Of a stretch of 63,461 bases of DNA, positions 1-8,927 are shown one piece after another (the stretch's first letter is position 1; every line of letters begins with the position of its first letter). The stretch is from assembly GCA_028696055.1 (NCBI GenBank), contig JAQVHV010000002.1:1-63461 (forward strand). Direction: 5' to 3'. The position numbers and the translations under genes are program-made. The notes below the pieces were generated by a model that made no database searches, was not told the DNA's origin, and saw only the letters and a program-made list of their open reading frames with translations. This DNA comes from Sulfurovum sp. Its GTDB lineage: Bacteria; Campylobacterota; Campylobacteria; Campylobacterales; Sulfurovaceae.

Positions 1-346
1 CACTTCCTCTGTCCTTCTCCTTGGACCGCTGCGTACGCAAAAACCTTTCAAGTTCGGACCTGTTGATCTCTCCGTTGTTTTGTTTGGGAAGCGGGGAGTG
101 GACGATCTGATACCCTTTGATCTTCTGATCGCTTTCGGCTTTGATATTATAGAGTTCGACCGCATACCATCTGATCTCGTTTTCGATGCGTATCAGCTTA
201 CGCTTCTTTGCCTCTTCGAGGTCGGGGTAGATCACTGCAAAGAGTTGCCCATGATGCATAAAGACCGCGACTTCTTTCACGACTTTTGAGAGCTTGAGTA
301 TCGTTTGTTCGATCCTGGAAAGATCGATCTTCATGTGAGACTTCAT
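1..346 (-). CDS. Acyl-CoA-synthetase-like (AMP-binding C-terminal domain) protein, N-terminal part; runs off left edge
   Basis: This ORF is absent from the ORF track because its stop lies outside the window. The first ~100 residues resemble the small C-terminal lid domain of AMP-forming acyl-CoA/acyl-ACP synthetases: an EVAVF strand, an AVIYPD strand, YNIKAE, and the usual end motif LPKQNNGEINRSEL. Finding that domain at the N-terminus suggests a split synthetase or a rearranged multidomain protein. There are two in-frame starts, at 346 and 334; neither has a well-spaced Shine-Dalgarno. The domain call is from motif resemblance only, and the remainder of the protein cannot be seen. Confidence 0.6.
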   Translation of the reverse strand, partial: MKSHMKIDLSRIEQTILKLSKVVKEVAVFMHHGQLFAVIYPDLEEAKKRKLIRIENEIRWYAVELYNIKAESDQKIKGYQIVHSPLPKQNNGEINRSELERFLRTQRSKEKDRGS

Positions 347-442
347 ACCCTTATGATATCTTTTTTTGGTGTGATTTTACTTGATCTTTTTGGGTCTGCA
401 TACGTTCTAAAATGCCATTTCCTTGCTCCAAAAAAGCTCTTC

Positions 443-526
443 GTAGGTCGGGGTGTCCCCACTCCGACACCAGACATTGCAGTGCATCAACGGTCATTGT
501 CGGGGTAGGGATACCCCGACCTACGG
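443..526. repeat. REP-like inverted pair, family A copy 1
   Basis: Two ~28-bp palindromic units face each other: GTAGGTCGGGGTGTCCCCAC on the left, and its inverted partner ending ACCCCGACCTAC on the right. Each can fold into a GTCGGGGT/ACCCCGAC hairpin. Related copies lie at 33709, 37547 (single) and 46998, always between genes. This is the typical layout of a bacterial REP pair (BIME). I see nothing else in the 347-720 gap. Confidence 0.85.
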
Positions 527-720
527 GGCTTGGATATTTTATGCCTCATACGTTTTTTATGTTTTATGGTTCCCAAAAAGATGAGTCTTTCCACACCTAC
601 TACATAGAGAGATGGTATCTTTTCTGTAATGGGTAGACTTGATGCTATTCCGTCTGATCGCTTATGACGGGTGAAAGCGGGTTCAAGAGATAGCCACTGG
701 AAAAATGAGAGGTGTGCACG

Positions 721-2016
721 ATGAGACGATTACTCTTTTTTTTACTTCTATGTATCGTTCCGCTCTTTGGGGCACCTTCCAAGGTGATAAAGCTGGAGAT
801 CAAAGGTGCTGTAGGGCCTGCAACCAGCAACTATCTCAAAGAGGGGATGCTGTATGCCGATCGCCAGCAGGCCGATATGGTGCTGATAGAACTCGATACT
901 CCCGGCGGGCTTGCCTCATCGATGCGTGAGATGATCCAGCAGATCGCCAACAGCAGGATCCCCGTGATTGTTTATGTCGCCCCAAAAGGTGCGAGGGCTG
1001 CCAGTGCAGGCACCTATCTTATCTATGCTGCCCATGTGGCAGTAATGGCACCGGGGACCAATCTCGGTGCCGCCACACCTGTCAATATGCTCTCACCTGC
1101 AACACTGCCCGATACGAACGGTTCGGCTGCAACGGTGTTGGAGAAAAAAGCGATCAACGATGCCAAAGCATATATCAAAAGCCTTGCACAACTCAACGAG
1201 CGAAACATTACATGGGCTCTGGAGGCTGTAGAGAAGGCAGAGAGTATTCCTGCATACGATGCATTGCGGTATGGGGTCATAGACCTGGTAGCCGAAGACA
1301 CAGATACCCTTCTGCAAAAACTTGACGGTATGTCCGTAAAGATCGGGGGCAGGTCCGTAGAACTCAATACACAAGAGGTCTCTATCCTTCTCTTTGAAGC
1401 CGACTGGAAGACCCGTATGCTTGCCATTATCACCGATCCCAATATCGCCTATATCCTTTTGATCATAGCGATCTATGGGATCTTTTTCGAACTGTTGAAC
1501 CCCGGTGGATTCGTACCGGGTGTGATCGGCGTGATCTCCGGAGTGCTGGCACTCTATGCGCTCAATATGCTGCCTTTTAACTATGCAGGTTTATTGCTTA
1601 TTTTACTGGGGGTTGGACTGATGGTCGCAGAAGTGCTGATCGCCGGATTTGGTATCCTGGGTATCGGCGGTGTGATCTCATTTGCTTTTGGGTCGCTACT
1701 GCTTTTTGATACCGAGACTCTGGGTGCCGGGGTATCCATCCCCCTGATCATCGCCATTACCCTGGTGAGTTTGATTTTTTTTATCTATGTCATACGGTTT
1801 CTTATCCGTTCACGTTCGGCAAAAGCGGTTTCCGGTGCGGAAGAGATGATAGGGGCTGATGCCAAAGTGCTTGAGGTGACGGAGGATGGATACAGAGTCA
1901 GGTGTCATGGAGAGATATGGTTTGCAACCTCCAAAGTTCCGCTTGAAGTAGGGCAGAGTGCAAAAGTAGAGAGTCTGGAAGGACTTACGCTGCATCTCAA
2001 TTTAAAAAAGGAGTAA
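721..2016 (+). CDS. nfeD: NfeD-family membrane serine protease (ClpP-like domain)
   Basis: A 431-residue protein. It starts with a signal/TM segment ([17 protein letters not shown]), then a ClpP-class protease domain (about 20-210) with LDTPGG and the serine region [10 protein letters not shown], then four or five hydrophobic helices (about 230-370) and a soluble C-terminal OB-like NfeD domain. I prefer the ATG at 721 over the track's GTG at 712 because it begins exactly at the signal peptide. The gene is followed after 2 nt by a stomatin-like gene; the nfeD-slipin pair is a conserved operon thought to act in membrane protein quality control, where the protease cleaves its stomatin partner. 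Confidence 0.93.
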   Translation: MRRLLFFLLLCIVPLFGAPSKVIKLEIKGAVGPATSNYLKEGMLYADRQQADMVLIELDTPGGLASSMREMIQQIANSRIPVIVYVAPKGARAASAGTYLIYAAHVAVMAPGTNLGAATPVNMLSPATLPDTNGSAATVLEKKAINDAKAYIKSLAQLNERNITWALEAVEKAESIPAYDALRYGVIDLVAEDTDTLLQKLDGMSVKIGGRSVELNTQEVSILLFEADWKTRMLAIITDPNIAYILLIIAIYGIFFELLNPGGFVPGVIGVISGVLALYALNMLPFNYAGLLLILLGVGLMVAEVLIAGFGILGIGGVISFAFGSLLLFDTETLGAGVSIPLIIAITLVSLIFFIYVIRFLIRSRSAKAVSGAEEMIGADAKVLEVTEDGYRVRCHGEIWFATSKVPLEVGQSAKVESLEGLTLHLNLKKE

Positions 2017-2018
2017 AA

Positions 2019-2774
2019 ATGGTACCGATAATTCCGATGACAATATTATATATAGTTGCATTGCTGATACTGATTCTTGCGTATGCGATACATATTCTGC
2101 GAGAATATGAAAGAGGTGTGGTCTTTACACTCGGGCGTTTTACAGGGGTTAAAGGACCGGGGTTGATCATCTTGATCCCATTTATCCAGAGGATGGTGCG
2201 TGTAGACCTGCGTACGATCGTACTGGATGTCCCCTCACAGGATGTGATCTCCCATGACAATGTCTCTGTAAATGTCAATGCCGTAGTCTATTTCCGGGTG
2301 GTCGATCCTGAAAAAGCGATCATTCAGGTAGAGAATTTTTATGAGGCGACCAGCCAGCTGGCACAGACGACACTGCGTTCGGTGCTGGGACGCCATGAAC
2401 TCGACGAGATGCTGGCAGAACGTGAACAGCTCAACTTTGACATTCAGGAGATCCTGGACAAACAGACCGATGCCTGGGGGATCAAGATCGCCAATGTAGA
2501 GATCAAACATGTCGACCTTGACGAGAGCATGGTGCGTGCCATTGCCAAACAGGCTGAAGCGGAACGTGAACGGCGTGCAAAGGTGATCAATGCCAAAGGG
2601 GAACTGGAAGCGAGTGCAAATCTCCTGGAAGCGGCTGATATGCTGAGCAAAAACCCGCAAGCCATCCAGCTGCGCTACCTGCAGACCTTGAGTGATATCT
2701 CCAGCGACAGGACCAATACGGTGATCTTCCCGTTTCCTACGGAGTTTAGCCAGATATTTAAGGAGAAAACCTAG
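2019..2774 (+). CDS. Stomatin-like slipin (SPFH/Band 7 protein)
   Basis: A 251-residue protein with one N-terminal membrane helix (about 6-27) followed by an SPFH domain ([48 protein letters not shown]) and a short helical tail. AAAAGGAG sits just upstream of the ATG. It is almost fused to nfeD, so the two are co-transcribed and probably form a membrane microdomain complex. Length and domain order match the short p-stomatin type that pairs with long NfeD. Confidence 0.93.
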   Translation: MVPIIPMTILYIVALLILILAYAIHILREYERGVVFTLGRFTGVKGPGLIILIPFIQRMVRVDLRTIVLDVPSQDVISHDNVSVNVNAVVYFRVVDPEKAIIQVENFYEATSQLAQTTLRSVLGRHELDEMLAEREQLNFDIQEILDKQTDAWGIKIANVEIKHVDLDESMVRAIAKQAEAERERRAKVINAKGELEASANLLEAADMLSKNPQAIQLRYLQTLSDISSDRTNTVIFPFPTEFSQIFKEKT

Positions 2775-2846
2775 GATTTGTAAATCAACCCTTCACCTCC
2801 TTGAGCGAACAGATGAGGTACAAATTTGGCTAACGAAGCCCAGAAA

Positions 2847-3293
2847 TCACTCAGAGAAAGCACGGAACCGTTGCTGTGCATAGGCTGAATGGCACTGCAC
2901 GCAGAGTCCCGTCATTATGGCAAAGTTTTCCTCTACGGCTGTTTTGTCCTCAAATTCCGCTGCTTCGGACAATTTGGCTGCTGCAGCATGGAAAGAACGG
3001 TCCAGATCGATAAATCCCTGCGGCAAATTCGCTTTCAGTTCCGCTCTTTGTGCCTCTGTCAAATTCTGGGCAAAGATAAAACTGTTGTGGATATCTGTTG
3101 CCGTTTTGGAGATCTCTTCATACTCGCCTTTGACGATGCTGGAAAAGATGTGGTGCATCCCTTTTTCGATATACTTCATCTCATCAGCAAGCAGTGTCCT
3201 TGTATCTTTGGATAATCCCTCTACACCTTTTTGACCTTCACCTGCCGAGAGAATTGTGGCTGCGGTTATAATGATTCCTAAACTTTTGATCAT
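2847..3293 (-). CDS. Periplasmic c-type cytochrome, cytochrome c'-like
   Basis: A 148-residue protein with a signal peptide (MIKSLGIIITAATILSAGEG), a four-helix-bundle-like body and a single heme-binding CVQCH motif close to the C-terminus (about 132-136). This arrangement is that of the cytochrome c'/c-556 family, in which the heme motif sits in the last helix. It lies alone, convergent with the slipin gene. The electron-transfer or gas-ligand-binding partner is unknown; there is no obvious operon mate. Confidence 0.75.
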   Translation of the reverse strand: MIKSLGIIITAATILSAGEGQKGVEGLSKDTRTLLADEMKYIEKGMHHIFSSIVKGEYEEISKTATDIHNSFIFAQNLTEAQRAELKANLPQGFIDLDRSFHAAAAKLSEAAEFEDKTAVEENFAIMTGLCVQCHSAYAQQRFRAFSE

Positions 3294-3460
3294 GATTGAT
3301 TCCTCTATAAAATTTTATAAAGTTGTATCATAATATTTTTCAGTTTTACTGACGTTGATCTATGTTAAGTTGTACAAAAAGCAGATATAACCAACTCTCT
3401 TTTATAAAATTTGCTATGGTATTGAGACGCGGCAGGGAGCTTTAGCGTATGAGAAGAGAA

Positions 3461-3583
3461 TCAGAGATAACAGATGTCATCAGTGCAAAACCGCGGCTCT
3501 GCACCGTCGCTCCCCCTGAAAGCCTCCCGGCCGATCTCCGGAAGTTCAGCCGGATGCTTTGCATACTTCTCTTGGGATATTGA
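3461..3583 (-). pseudogene. Orphan remnant of the C-terminus of a B12-dependent ribonucleotide reductase
   Basis: Reading the minus strand of this otherwise empty 433-bp gap gives ELPEIGREAFRGSDGAEPRF followed by CTDDICYL and a stop. This is nearly the exact C-terminus of the full reductase at 58764-60752 (ELPEIDWETF..., CTDDICYL). Upstream the similarity continues weakly (SISQEKYAKHPA against GITKEEYEKRVA) and then runs into a stop. About 40 codons remain, with no start, so this is a duplicated 3' end rather than a gene. The rest of the gap up to 3726 shows only AT-rich promoter-like sequence before the stress-protein gene. Confidence 0.85.
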
Positions 3584-3726
3584 TCGCTATAAATGCCGCT
3601 ATGGATTTTGGTAAACTATTCTTATTTTATTTTAAAATATGATATCATAAAAATAATATGCAGCGGTAACAAGTCATTCATAAAGCGTAATAGTCTATAA
3701 GAGATCAGCAGAAAGGAAGGTGTGAG

Positions 3727-4602
3727 ATGAGCAACTCAGGAAGAATCGTTGTGGGGATAGACCCTTTTTCAAAATCGAAGAACATTGTTAAAAGAGCCTT
3801 TATGATCGCCCAGGAGAAGGGTGCAGAACTCTTTTTCATTTATGCGGTCAGGATACCCTGGTTTGAAACACCGGATCTGTTTCTTTTGAAACAAGAGAAT
3901 ATAGATACGGATGCGATCAGAAAAGATATCCAAAAAATGATCAAAGAGTTGAAACTTCCGGAGGGTGTTCCCTATTCTGTCCTGGTCAAAGAGGGGGATC
4001 CTGAGGAGACAATACTTTATCAGGCAAAGCTGGTAAAAGCAGAGATGATCATTATCGGACCGCACAGTAAGGGGAAAAAAGCCATGCTGGGTACCACGGC
4101 GCACAAAATTGCGGATAGAAGCTATATCCCGGTTTTGGTAGTGAAAAATAAATCAAAAGAACCTTATCGGAAGATTACGGTACTTACGGATTTCGGGATG
4201 CACTCCAAGCTTGGGGCAGCCTATGCAAAAAAAGTATTCCCTTCAGCTAAAATGAAAGTCGTACATGCCTACGAGCCGTTCTATGCTGCGGGCATCTATA
4301 CCTCAAATGGTTACGGGTTTCAGGGGTTTGACTTCGAAAAATACAGGCAGGATGTCAAGCTGTCGGCCCATAAGGGTCTCAATGCCTTAAAAGCGGATCT
4401 TGGTATCGAGAAAAGCAAGCTGATCGAAGGGGGGATAGAGGTGCGAAAAACATTGCTGGATTACGTGAAAAAGAATCCTTGCGACCTTTTGGTGATCGGC
4501 TCAAGGGGAACTTCCGGCCTACAGGCCCTTCTGGGAAGCATGGCCTCGTATCTGCTTGCCGAAGCACCCAGCGATGTGCTGGTCTATGTTCCAAACGAGT
4601 AG
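3727..4602 (+). CDS. Tandem-domain universal stress protein
   Basis: A 291-residue protein with two UspA domains (about 5-140 and 150-290). The second keeps the ATP-binding signature GSRGTSGLQALLGSMASYLL (G-2x-G-9x-GS); the first has a related GPHSKGKKAMLGTTAHKI. AAAGGAAGG precedes the ATG at good spacing. It is monocistronic, with a 34-bp gap to the convergent mntP. It probably binds ATP as a cytoplasmic stress protein; no specific partner is evident. Confidence 0.92.
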   Translation: MSNSGRIVVGIDPFSKSKNIVKRAFMIAQEKGAELFFIYAVRIPWFETPDLFLLKQENIDTDAIRKDIQKMIKELKLPEGVPYSVLVKEGDPEETILYQAKLVKAEMIIIGPHSKGKKAMLGTTAHKIADRSYIPVLVVKNKSKEPYRKITVLTDFGMHSKLGAAYAKKVFPSAKMKVVHAYEPFYAAGIYTSNGYGFQGFDFEKYRQDVKLSAHKGLNALKADLGIEKSKLIEGGIEVRKTLLDYVKKNPCDLLVIGSRGTSGLQALLGSMASYLLAEAPSDVLVYVPNE

Positions 4603-4636
4603 CCAAGAAACTGTCAGGGGTGACATGGATCTTTAT

Positions 4637-5194
4637 CTAGCTTAAAAGGGTGTGCTCGATAAGGATCTTTGATCCGATACCGATCAGTACGATGCCGCCC
4701 AGGAGTTCTGCTTTGCTTTCCAGAAAAGCACCGCCATGCGCACCGAGCAATACCCCTGCATAACTGAAAACAAAGGTAGTGAGTGCGATCACAACGATCG
4801 AGATAGCGATAGCAGGTTCCATCAGTGTCAAGGTAAAGCCTGCCGCCATTGCATCGATACTTGTGGCAACGGCAAGTATGAAGAGTACCTTGTTCGTGAT
4901 GATGGAGAGCTCTTCTTCCACAGGTTCGCCAAAACTATCATAGACCATTTTTGACCCGATAAGTGCAAGCAGCACAAAGGCAACCCAGTGGTCGACCGAC
5001 TCGATAAAACTTGAAAGGCCGACGCCGGCAAGATAACCGATAAGCGGCATGAACCCCTGAAAAAATCCGAAAAAGAGTCCGACTTTCACTGCCAGCTTTC
5101 TGTTGTCAACGGTAAGCTGTTTGGCACCCAGTCCAAGGGATACGGCAAATGCATCCATACTCAATGCGACTGCCAGGATGAAAAGTTCAAGCAT
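4637..5194 (-). CDS. mntP: MntP-type manganese efflux pump
   Basis: A 185-residue integral membrane protein with six predicted helices and the two conserved acidic MntP motifs, SMDAFAVSLG in helix 1 and SIDAMAAGF in the second half. Length matches the family (about 185-190). MntP exports Mn(II). I see no yybP-ykoY-like riboswitch in the short upstream region (5195-5260). Confidence 0.92.
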   Translation of the reverse strand: MLELFILAVALSMDAFAVSLGLGAKQLTVDNRKLAVKVGLFFGFFQGFMPLIGYLAGVGLSSFIESVDHWVAFVLLALIGSKMVYDSFGEPVEEELSIITNKVLFILAVATSIDAMAAGFTLTLMEPAIAISIVVIALTTFVFSYAGVLLGAHGGAFLESKAELLGGIVLIGIGSKILIEHTLLS

Positions 5195-5260
5195 CCAAAA
5201 GCCTTTTTGTGTGGAATCTTACACAAGGTTTGCTTCAAAAAAAGAGGGATATGCTAACGA

Positions 5261-5665
5261 CTACTCTGTATCACTGACTTTCCGTCCGGCATAGTAGTTG
5301 ATCTTCCACCCCTCATCCTCTTTTGAAAAGTACAACACCTTCTCTCTGCCGTCCTCTTTGAATCGGACAGTTTTGCGTTCGACTCCATTGGAGTCGACAG
5401 AGTCGATCTCGATCCGGGGATTTTTCCGGCGCGATGCCAGCTCTGCGGAGAGCTTCAGCTCCACCTCTTTGAGCGTTTCGGGATTTTCTATCTCTTTGAG
5501 CCGGGATCTAAAGTGCGGATCTCTCAGCGCCAGCCTCAACCCGAAGCTTTCAAGCGTCATGAAGTAGGATTCCCTCTTCATGCACTTTTTTACCTCTGCG
5601 AGGTCACCGGCATAGAGCGCCTGGTAATAGGCTGCGACGATCTCTTGCGGCTCTCTGGTCGGCAT
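5261..5665 (-). CDS. Hypothetical SnoaL/DUF4878-like small protein
   Basis: A 134-residue soluble protein without a signal peptide. It starts EIVAAYYQALYAGDLAEVKK and ends in beta strands (KVLYFSKEDEGWKINYY), the pattern of the NTF2-like fold found in SnoaL/DUF4878 proteins. It lies 5 bp downstream of the DUF2202 gene, so the two are likely co-transcribed. Function unknown. Confidence 0.7.
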   Translation of the reverse strand: MPTREPQEIVAAYYQALYAGDLAEVKKCMKRESYFMTLESFGLRLALRDPHFRSRLKEIENPETLKEVELKLSAELASRRKNPRIEIDSVDSNGVERKTVRFKEDGREKVLYFSKEDEGWKINYYAGRKVSDTE

Positions 5666-5670
5666 CGGTT

Positions 5671-6234
5671 TTACGCCCGTGCGATGGCAGTTCGGAAGGC
5701 ATCCAGGTGGTTGTAGCTTCCCTCTTTCAGGTTTCCAAAGACATTGACCACATCACCTGGCATCCCCACTGACGCCTCTTCCAGATCGTCGATATCTGTC
5801 AGCTCGATCAGCTCACCGATCTTGAGCGCATCAAGTCTTGACTCTTCTCCCGTCGAAACACAGGTGTCATAGAGCTCCTGCAGTACTGGCAGCACAAAGT
5901 GGCCTACGCGACCCTCATCGACCTCCGAGATATCCACACCGTACTTCTCGCAGAGTCCTCTTGCCGCGTCCATATGTCTCTGCTCGGAAACCTGAATCGA
6001 TGCAAAGGTGTTTTCATCCGTATAGATATTGCCCAGTGTGATATAGACATCTCGTGCTACCTTCTCTTCCTGATAGATAAAAAAGAGTTTGTCTTTCTGT
6101 GCTTCTGTCAAGGTTTGGGTCGATGAGTTGTTTCTTGGACCCTTTGCATACGCTGAGGTTGAGAGCAGTGCCGCACTGCCGATACCTGTCATCATCACTT
6201 TAGAGAGAAAATTCCTTCTGTTGTTTACTTCCAT
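5671..6234 (-). CDS. Exported DUF2202 ferritin-like protein with Tat-type signal
   Basis: A 187-residue protein. The N-terminus NNRRNFLSKVMMTGIG is a twin-arginine-type signal followed by an Ala-x-Ala-like cleavage region (TSAYAKG). The body has the DUF2202 features EEKVARDVY and SEQRHMDA, giving E and H ligands typical of a di-iron ferritin-like bundle. Tat export fits a cofactor-loaded periplasmic protein. It is the first gene of a two-gene minus-strand unit. Confidence 0.85.
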   Translation of the reverse strand: MEVNNRRNFLSKVMMTGIGSAALLSTSAYAKGPRNNSSTQTLTEAQKDKLFFIYQEEKVARDVYITLGNIYTDENTFASIQVSEQRHMDAARGLCEKYGVDISEVDEGRVGHFVLPVLQELYDTCVSTGEESRLDALKIGELIELTDIDDLEEASVGMPGDVVNVFGNLKEGSYNHLDAFRTAIARA

Positions 6235-6371
6235 TATTCATCCTTCTTTTTTTTGTTTTGTTTATAACAATGATAAGTATAGGTTTTAAGTGTTAAATAT
6301 CTGTTAAATTTCTAATCGTATTTTCTCCAAAAAACTCTCATAAAGGAAAGATAGATGTTCTGTCGGTTGTG

Positions 6372-6953
6372 TTATATGGGCCGGGCAGAGGGGAGGCTGT
6401 AGAGCGTTTCGAGCAGGTTCAAAAGCGGCAAAAACAACATCTCCACTTCGGAAAAATCGATCACTCCCTGGTTGGGAAAGAAAAAATGGCTGTTGCGGTT
6501 GCGTCGGGTGCGGATAATAATGGAAAACATTTTCGAGATCAGTGCCGTCTGTCCGGGATTGACGGGCAGGCTTGGAAAGAGTTCGCTTTCTGCGCATCTC
6601 AAAGCGGTTGTGACGGTGCCGGTATTGATCTGCGCCACATAGCTGATCTGCATCGCTTCGAGTGTGCTTTGAAGCCAGGAGTTTGTGTCAGCAGTGACCC
6701 TCTCACCGTATTCTCCGTTGGCCCTTTTCCTGAAAAACGGGATATGGTGCCTGAGCAGACAGGCCTTGAGGAGGATTTCTGTTGCAAGTGAGAGGTTTCG
6801 CCAGAAATCGACCACTTCAAAGGGGTGCCTGCCAAAAGAGGCATCAAGAAGCACAAAAGCGCCGTTTTTGTAGGCAATGACACTCTGAGATGTCGCCAAG
6901 TGTATCGCATAGGCGTGGTTTTCCCTGGCAATATCGCTGATATCAACAGACAT
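6372..6953 (-). CDS. Candidate HEPN-domain protein
   Basis: A 193-residue all-helical protein. It contains RNRNSH near residue 160, which fits the R-N-x3-H signature of HEPN ribonuclease-type domains, and an early helix of HEPN flavour (FWRNLSLATEILLKACLL). The ATG at 6953 is chosen because AAGGAGAA lies 6 nt upstream; the longer track start has none. No nucleotidyltransferase (MNT) or other antitoxin partner lies next to it, so it is not a classical HEPN/MNT pair. The family call is tentative. Confidence 0.5.
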   Translation of the reverse strand: MSVDISDIARENHAYAIHLATSQSVIAYKNGAFVLLDASFGRHPFEVVDFWRNLSLATEILLKACLLRHHIPFFRKRANGEYGERVTADTNSWLQSTLEAMQISYVAQINTGTVTTALRCAESELFPSLPVNPGQTALISKMFSIIIRTRRNRNSHFFFPNQGVIDFSEVEMLFLPLLNLLETLYSLPSARPI

Positions 6954-7019
6954 AATACTTTCTCCTTCAGGCATGATAATGACATTCTGTCAATTTTGAC
7001 ATAAAATTTATCCTATTCG

Positions 7020-7748
7020 CTACTTTGACAGAATAATCAGGATCGCCACGATGATACCCGATCCCAGGGCGATCAGACTGAATCGTGCATGCTCCTTCTC
7101 TGCCTGAGGCAGCAGATGCGTTGCCCCGACATAGACCAGTGCTCCCGCAGAGAGTGACAATAGAATACCAAGCATGGGTTTATCGATATGGCTGATAAAA
7201 GGATAGGAGAGGAGCATCCCCAGAGGCGTTGTCAAAGCAGCAGAGAAAAAGGCGAGGAGCAGTGCGGTTTTCTCTCCGAACCCTCCGCGAAGAAGCAGAA
7301 GATAGGTAATGATCCCCTCGGGAAACTCATGCAGTACCATTCCTGTCGTAGCCAGCAGTCCGGTAAATATACTTACAGAAAAGGTAACAGAATAGACAAA
7401 GCCGTCAATCAATGAATGTATGCCGATACCCAGCATAGGGACCACTCCTATTACGTAATTGGGTTCAGACTTCTTCTCACAGACAAAAGCGGTGATAAAA
7501 CGGTTAAAGAGGTGCATGCCCAAAAATCCGATAAGCAGAAATGACGGGGCATACGGACTCATTTCAAAAGATTTGGGGATGATATGCAGGAAGGAGACTG
7601 AGATCAGTACCCCCGCGGCAAAACAGATAAAATAGATACTGTGCTTCTCTCCCCACGCTCTATAGTGGCGGATGGTATAGATCCCAAGAGATGTTACCGC
7701 TGCAGCAAGCGAACTGGCACCCAGGGCAGTCCAGAAGGCATCTTCCAT
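7020..7748 (-). CDS. ZIP-family divalent metal transporter
   Basis: A 242-residue membrane protein with about eight hydrophobic helices and the ZIP metal-binding motifs: HSLIDGF in helix 4 and HEFPEGI in helix 5, plus an HIIPKSFE segment. It starts 3 nt after the stop of the CooC-like ATPase gene, with GAGGAG of the shared ribosome site overlapping that gene's end, so the two are translationally linked. Substrate (Zn, Fe or Mn) cannot be told from sequence. Confidence 0.88.
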   Translation of the reverse strand: MEDAFWTALGASSLAAAVTSLGIYTIRHYRAWGEKHSIYFICFAAGVLISVSFLHIIPKSFEMSPYAPSFLLIGFLGMHLFNRFITAFVCEKKSEPNYVIGVVPMLGIGIHSLIDGFVYSVTFSVSIFTGLLATTGMVLHEFPEGIITYLLLLRGGFGEKTALLLAFFSAALTTPLGMLLSYPFISHIDKPMLGILLSLSAGALVYVGATHLLPQAEKEHARFSLIALGSGIIVAILIILSK

Positions 7749-7751
7749 GGG

Positions 7752-8588
7752 CTACTCCTCTTTTTTGCTCTCTCCCTCCAGGAGAGATCTTTCCAGGCTT
7801 TCGATGATGTTTGCGATCTCTTCATGGGCATCCCCTTCGAGAAGTGATCCGCCGGAGAGCTCTTTACGGACCAATTCCGGGTCATAAGATACTGACCCAA
7901 GCACTCTGTTTCTGAGATCTCCGAGTTTCTCCATCATGACCGACTCCATCTCTTTTGAATCGATCTTATTCAGGATCAGCCAGAAGGTATTTCTTTTTGA
8001 TTCCCGGCAAAAACGCTCTATCCTCTTTGCAATGGAGAGAGATTCCAGCGTGGGGTCGAGAACAACCAGTATGATATCCATGGTGTCGGTGATCTTTCTT
8101 CCGAAATGTTCGATCCCCGCTTTCATATCGATCAGGCTTACCCACTCGCCTTCCACGATAAAATCTCTGACGACCTTTTCCACAGGCCCGTCACACCCCT
8201 GTCCGTAGGTTTCTATCTTCCCGGCCTGGAACATACGGATACCATTCTTGTGGATCGTGTACTCAGGCGGTATCTCTTTGGCAATATTGATTTTTCTTTC
8301 CGGTACAGGCACGGAATCATCCTTCCTTGTCAGGGGAGAGGGGTCGTCTACCGGGCAGGTGACGCTGCCAAGCCCTCCAAAAAACTCCAGAAGAGGCCGG
8401 GGTTCACTCTCTACGCCCAGTCCGAACAAAAGCCTGATAAGCCCTTCCGGATTGGAAGCATCACCGTCCAGAACCAGTGTCTGATACGCTTTTTTCTGAA
8501 GCACGTCCGCCATCAGGGCTACGATCGTGCTTTTCCCGCTGCCCCCTTTTCCGCATACCAGAACTCTCTTTCCTGCTATAGGCTTCAT
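7752..8588 (-). CDS. CooC-like P-loop ATPase (MinD/SIMIBI family metallochaperone)
   Basis: A 278-residue protein with a deviant Walker A GKGGSGKST, a switch region VLDGDASNPEG and the G4-like LNKID. This pattern is that of CooC-type ATPases that support nickel insertion into CO dehydrogenase, but no CODH gene is in the window. It sits immediately upstream of a ZIP transporter and divergent from feoAB, so a role in metal handling is a reasonable inference. The start follows an AAGGTGAG site. Confidence 0.8.
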   Translation of the reverse strand: MKPIAGKRVLVCGKGGSGKSTIVALMADVLQKKAYQTLVLDGDASNPEGLIRLLFGLGVESEPRPLLEFFGGLGSVTCPVDDPSPLTRKDDSVPVPERKINIAKEIPPEYTIHKNGIRMFQAGKIETYGQGCDGPVEKVVRDFIVEGEWVSLIDMKAGIEHFGRKITDTMDIILVVLDPTLESLSIAKRIERFCRESKRNTFWLILNKIDSKEMESVMMEKLGDLRNRVLGSVSYDPELVRKELSGGSLLEGDAHEEIANIIESLERSLLEGESKKEE

Positions 8589-8681
8589 CGACTCACCTTT
8601 TTACCTAGTATCATTTATTGGTTACTGTTCTTACAACTATTGTAGTACAATTCATGTATATCAACTCTTAAGAGGCAGCTT

Positions 8682-8927
8682 ATGGAAACCACACTTTTTG
8701 ATCTGAAATCGGGAGAAGAAGCGGTAATAAAAAACCTGAAGGGTGGAGCGGAGTTCCAAAAAAAACTGAGATCATTGAATTTGAGAAGAGGGAAAATGAT
8801 CAGAAAAGTCACAGCAGAGCCCTTCCACGGCCCTGTAGTCGTTGAGATAGACAATACCGAAATAGCCATCGGCATGAATATGGCGAAAAAAATAGTCGTA
8901 GAAGCATCAGAGAGTGAATCAGACTGA
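8682..8927 (+). CDS. feoA: FeoA ferrous-iron transport accessory protein
   Basis: An 81-residue SH3-like FeoA domain (LKSGEEAVIKNL, LRSLNLRRGKMI, NTEIAIGMNMAKKI). Its TGA overlaps the feoB ATG (TGATG), so translation is coupled. FeoA modulates the FeoB permease. The 93-bp gap to the divergent CooC gene must hold the promoters for both directions. Confidence 0.92.
   Translation: METTLFDLKSGEEAVIKNLKGGAEFQKKLRSLNLRRGKMIRKVTAEPFHGPVVVEIDNTEIAIGMNMAKKIVVEASESESD

Noticed and set aside
6372-6953. HEPN/MNT toxin-antitoxin pair
   Set aside because: Only a possible HEPN half is present; no nucleotidyltransferase gene adjoins it.
7752-8588. NifH-like or CODH operon gene
   Set aside because: P-loop is CooC/MinD-like with no NifH cluster Cys, and no CODH gene is near.
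8589-8681. Riboswitch or Fur box before feoA
   Set aside because: The gap is short; no convincing riboswitch fold or Fur palindrome was seen by eye.
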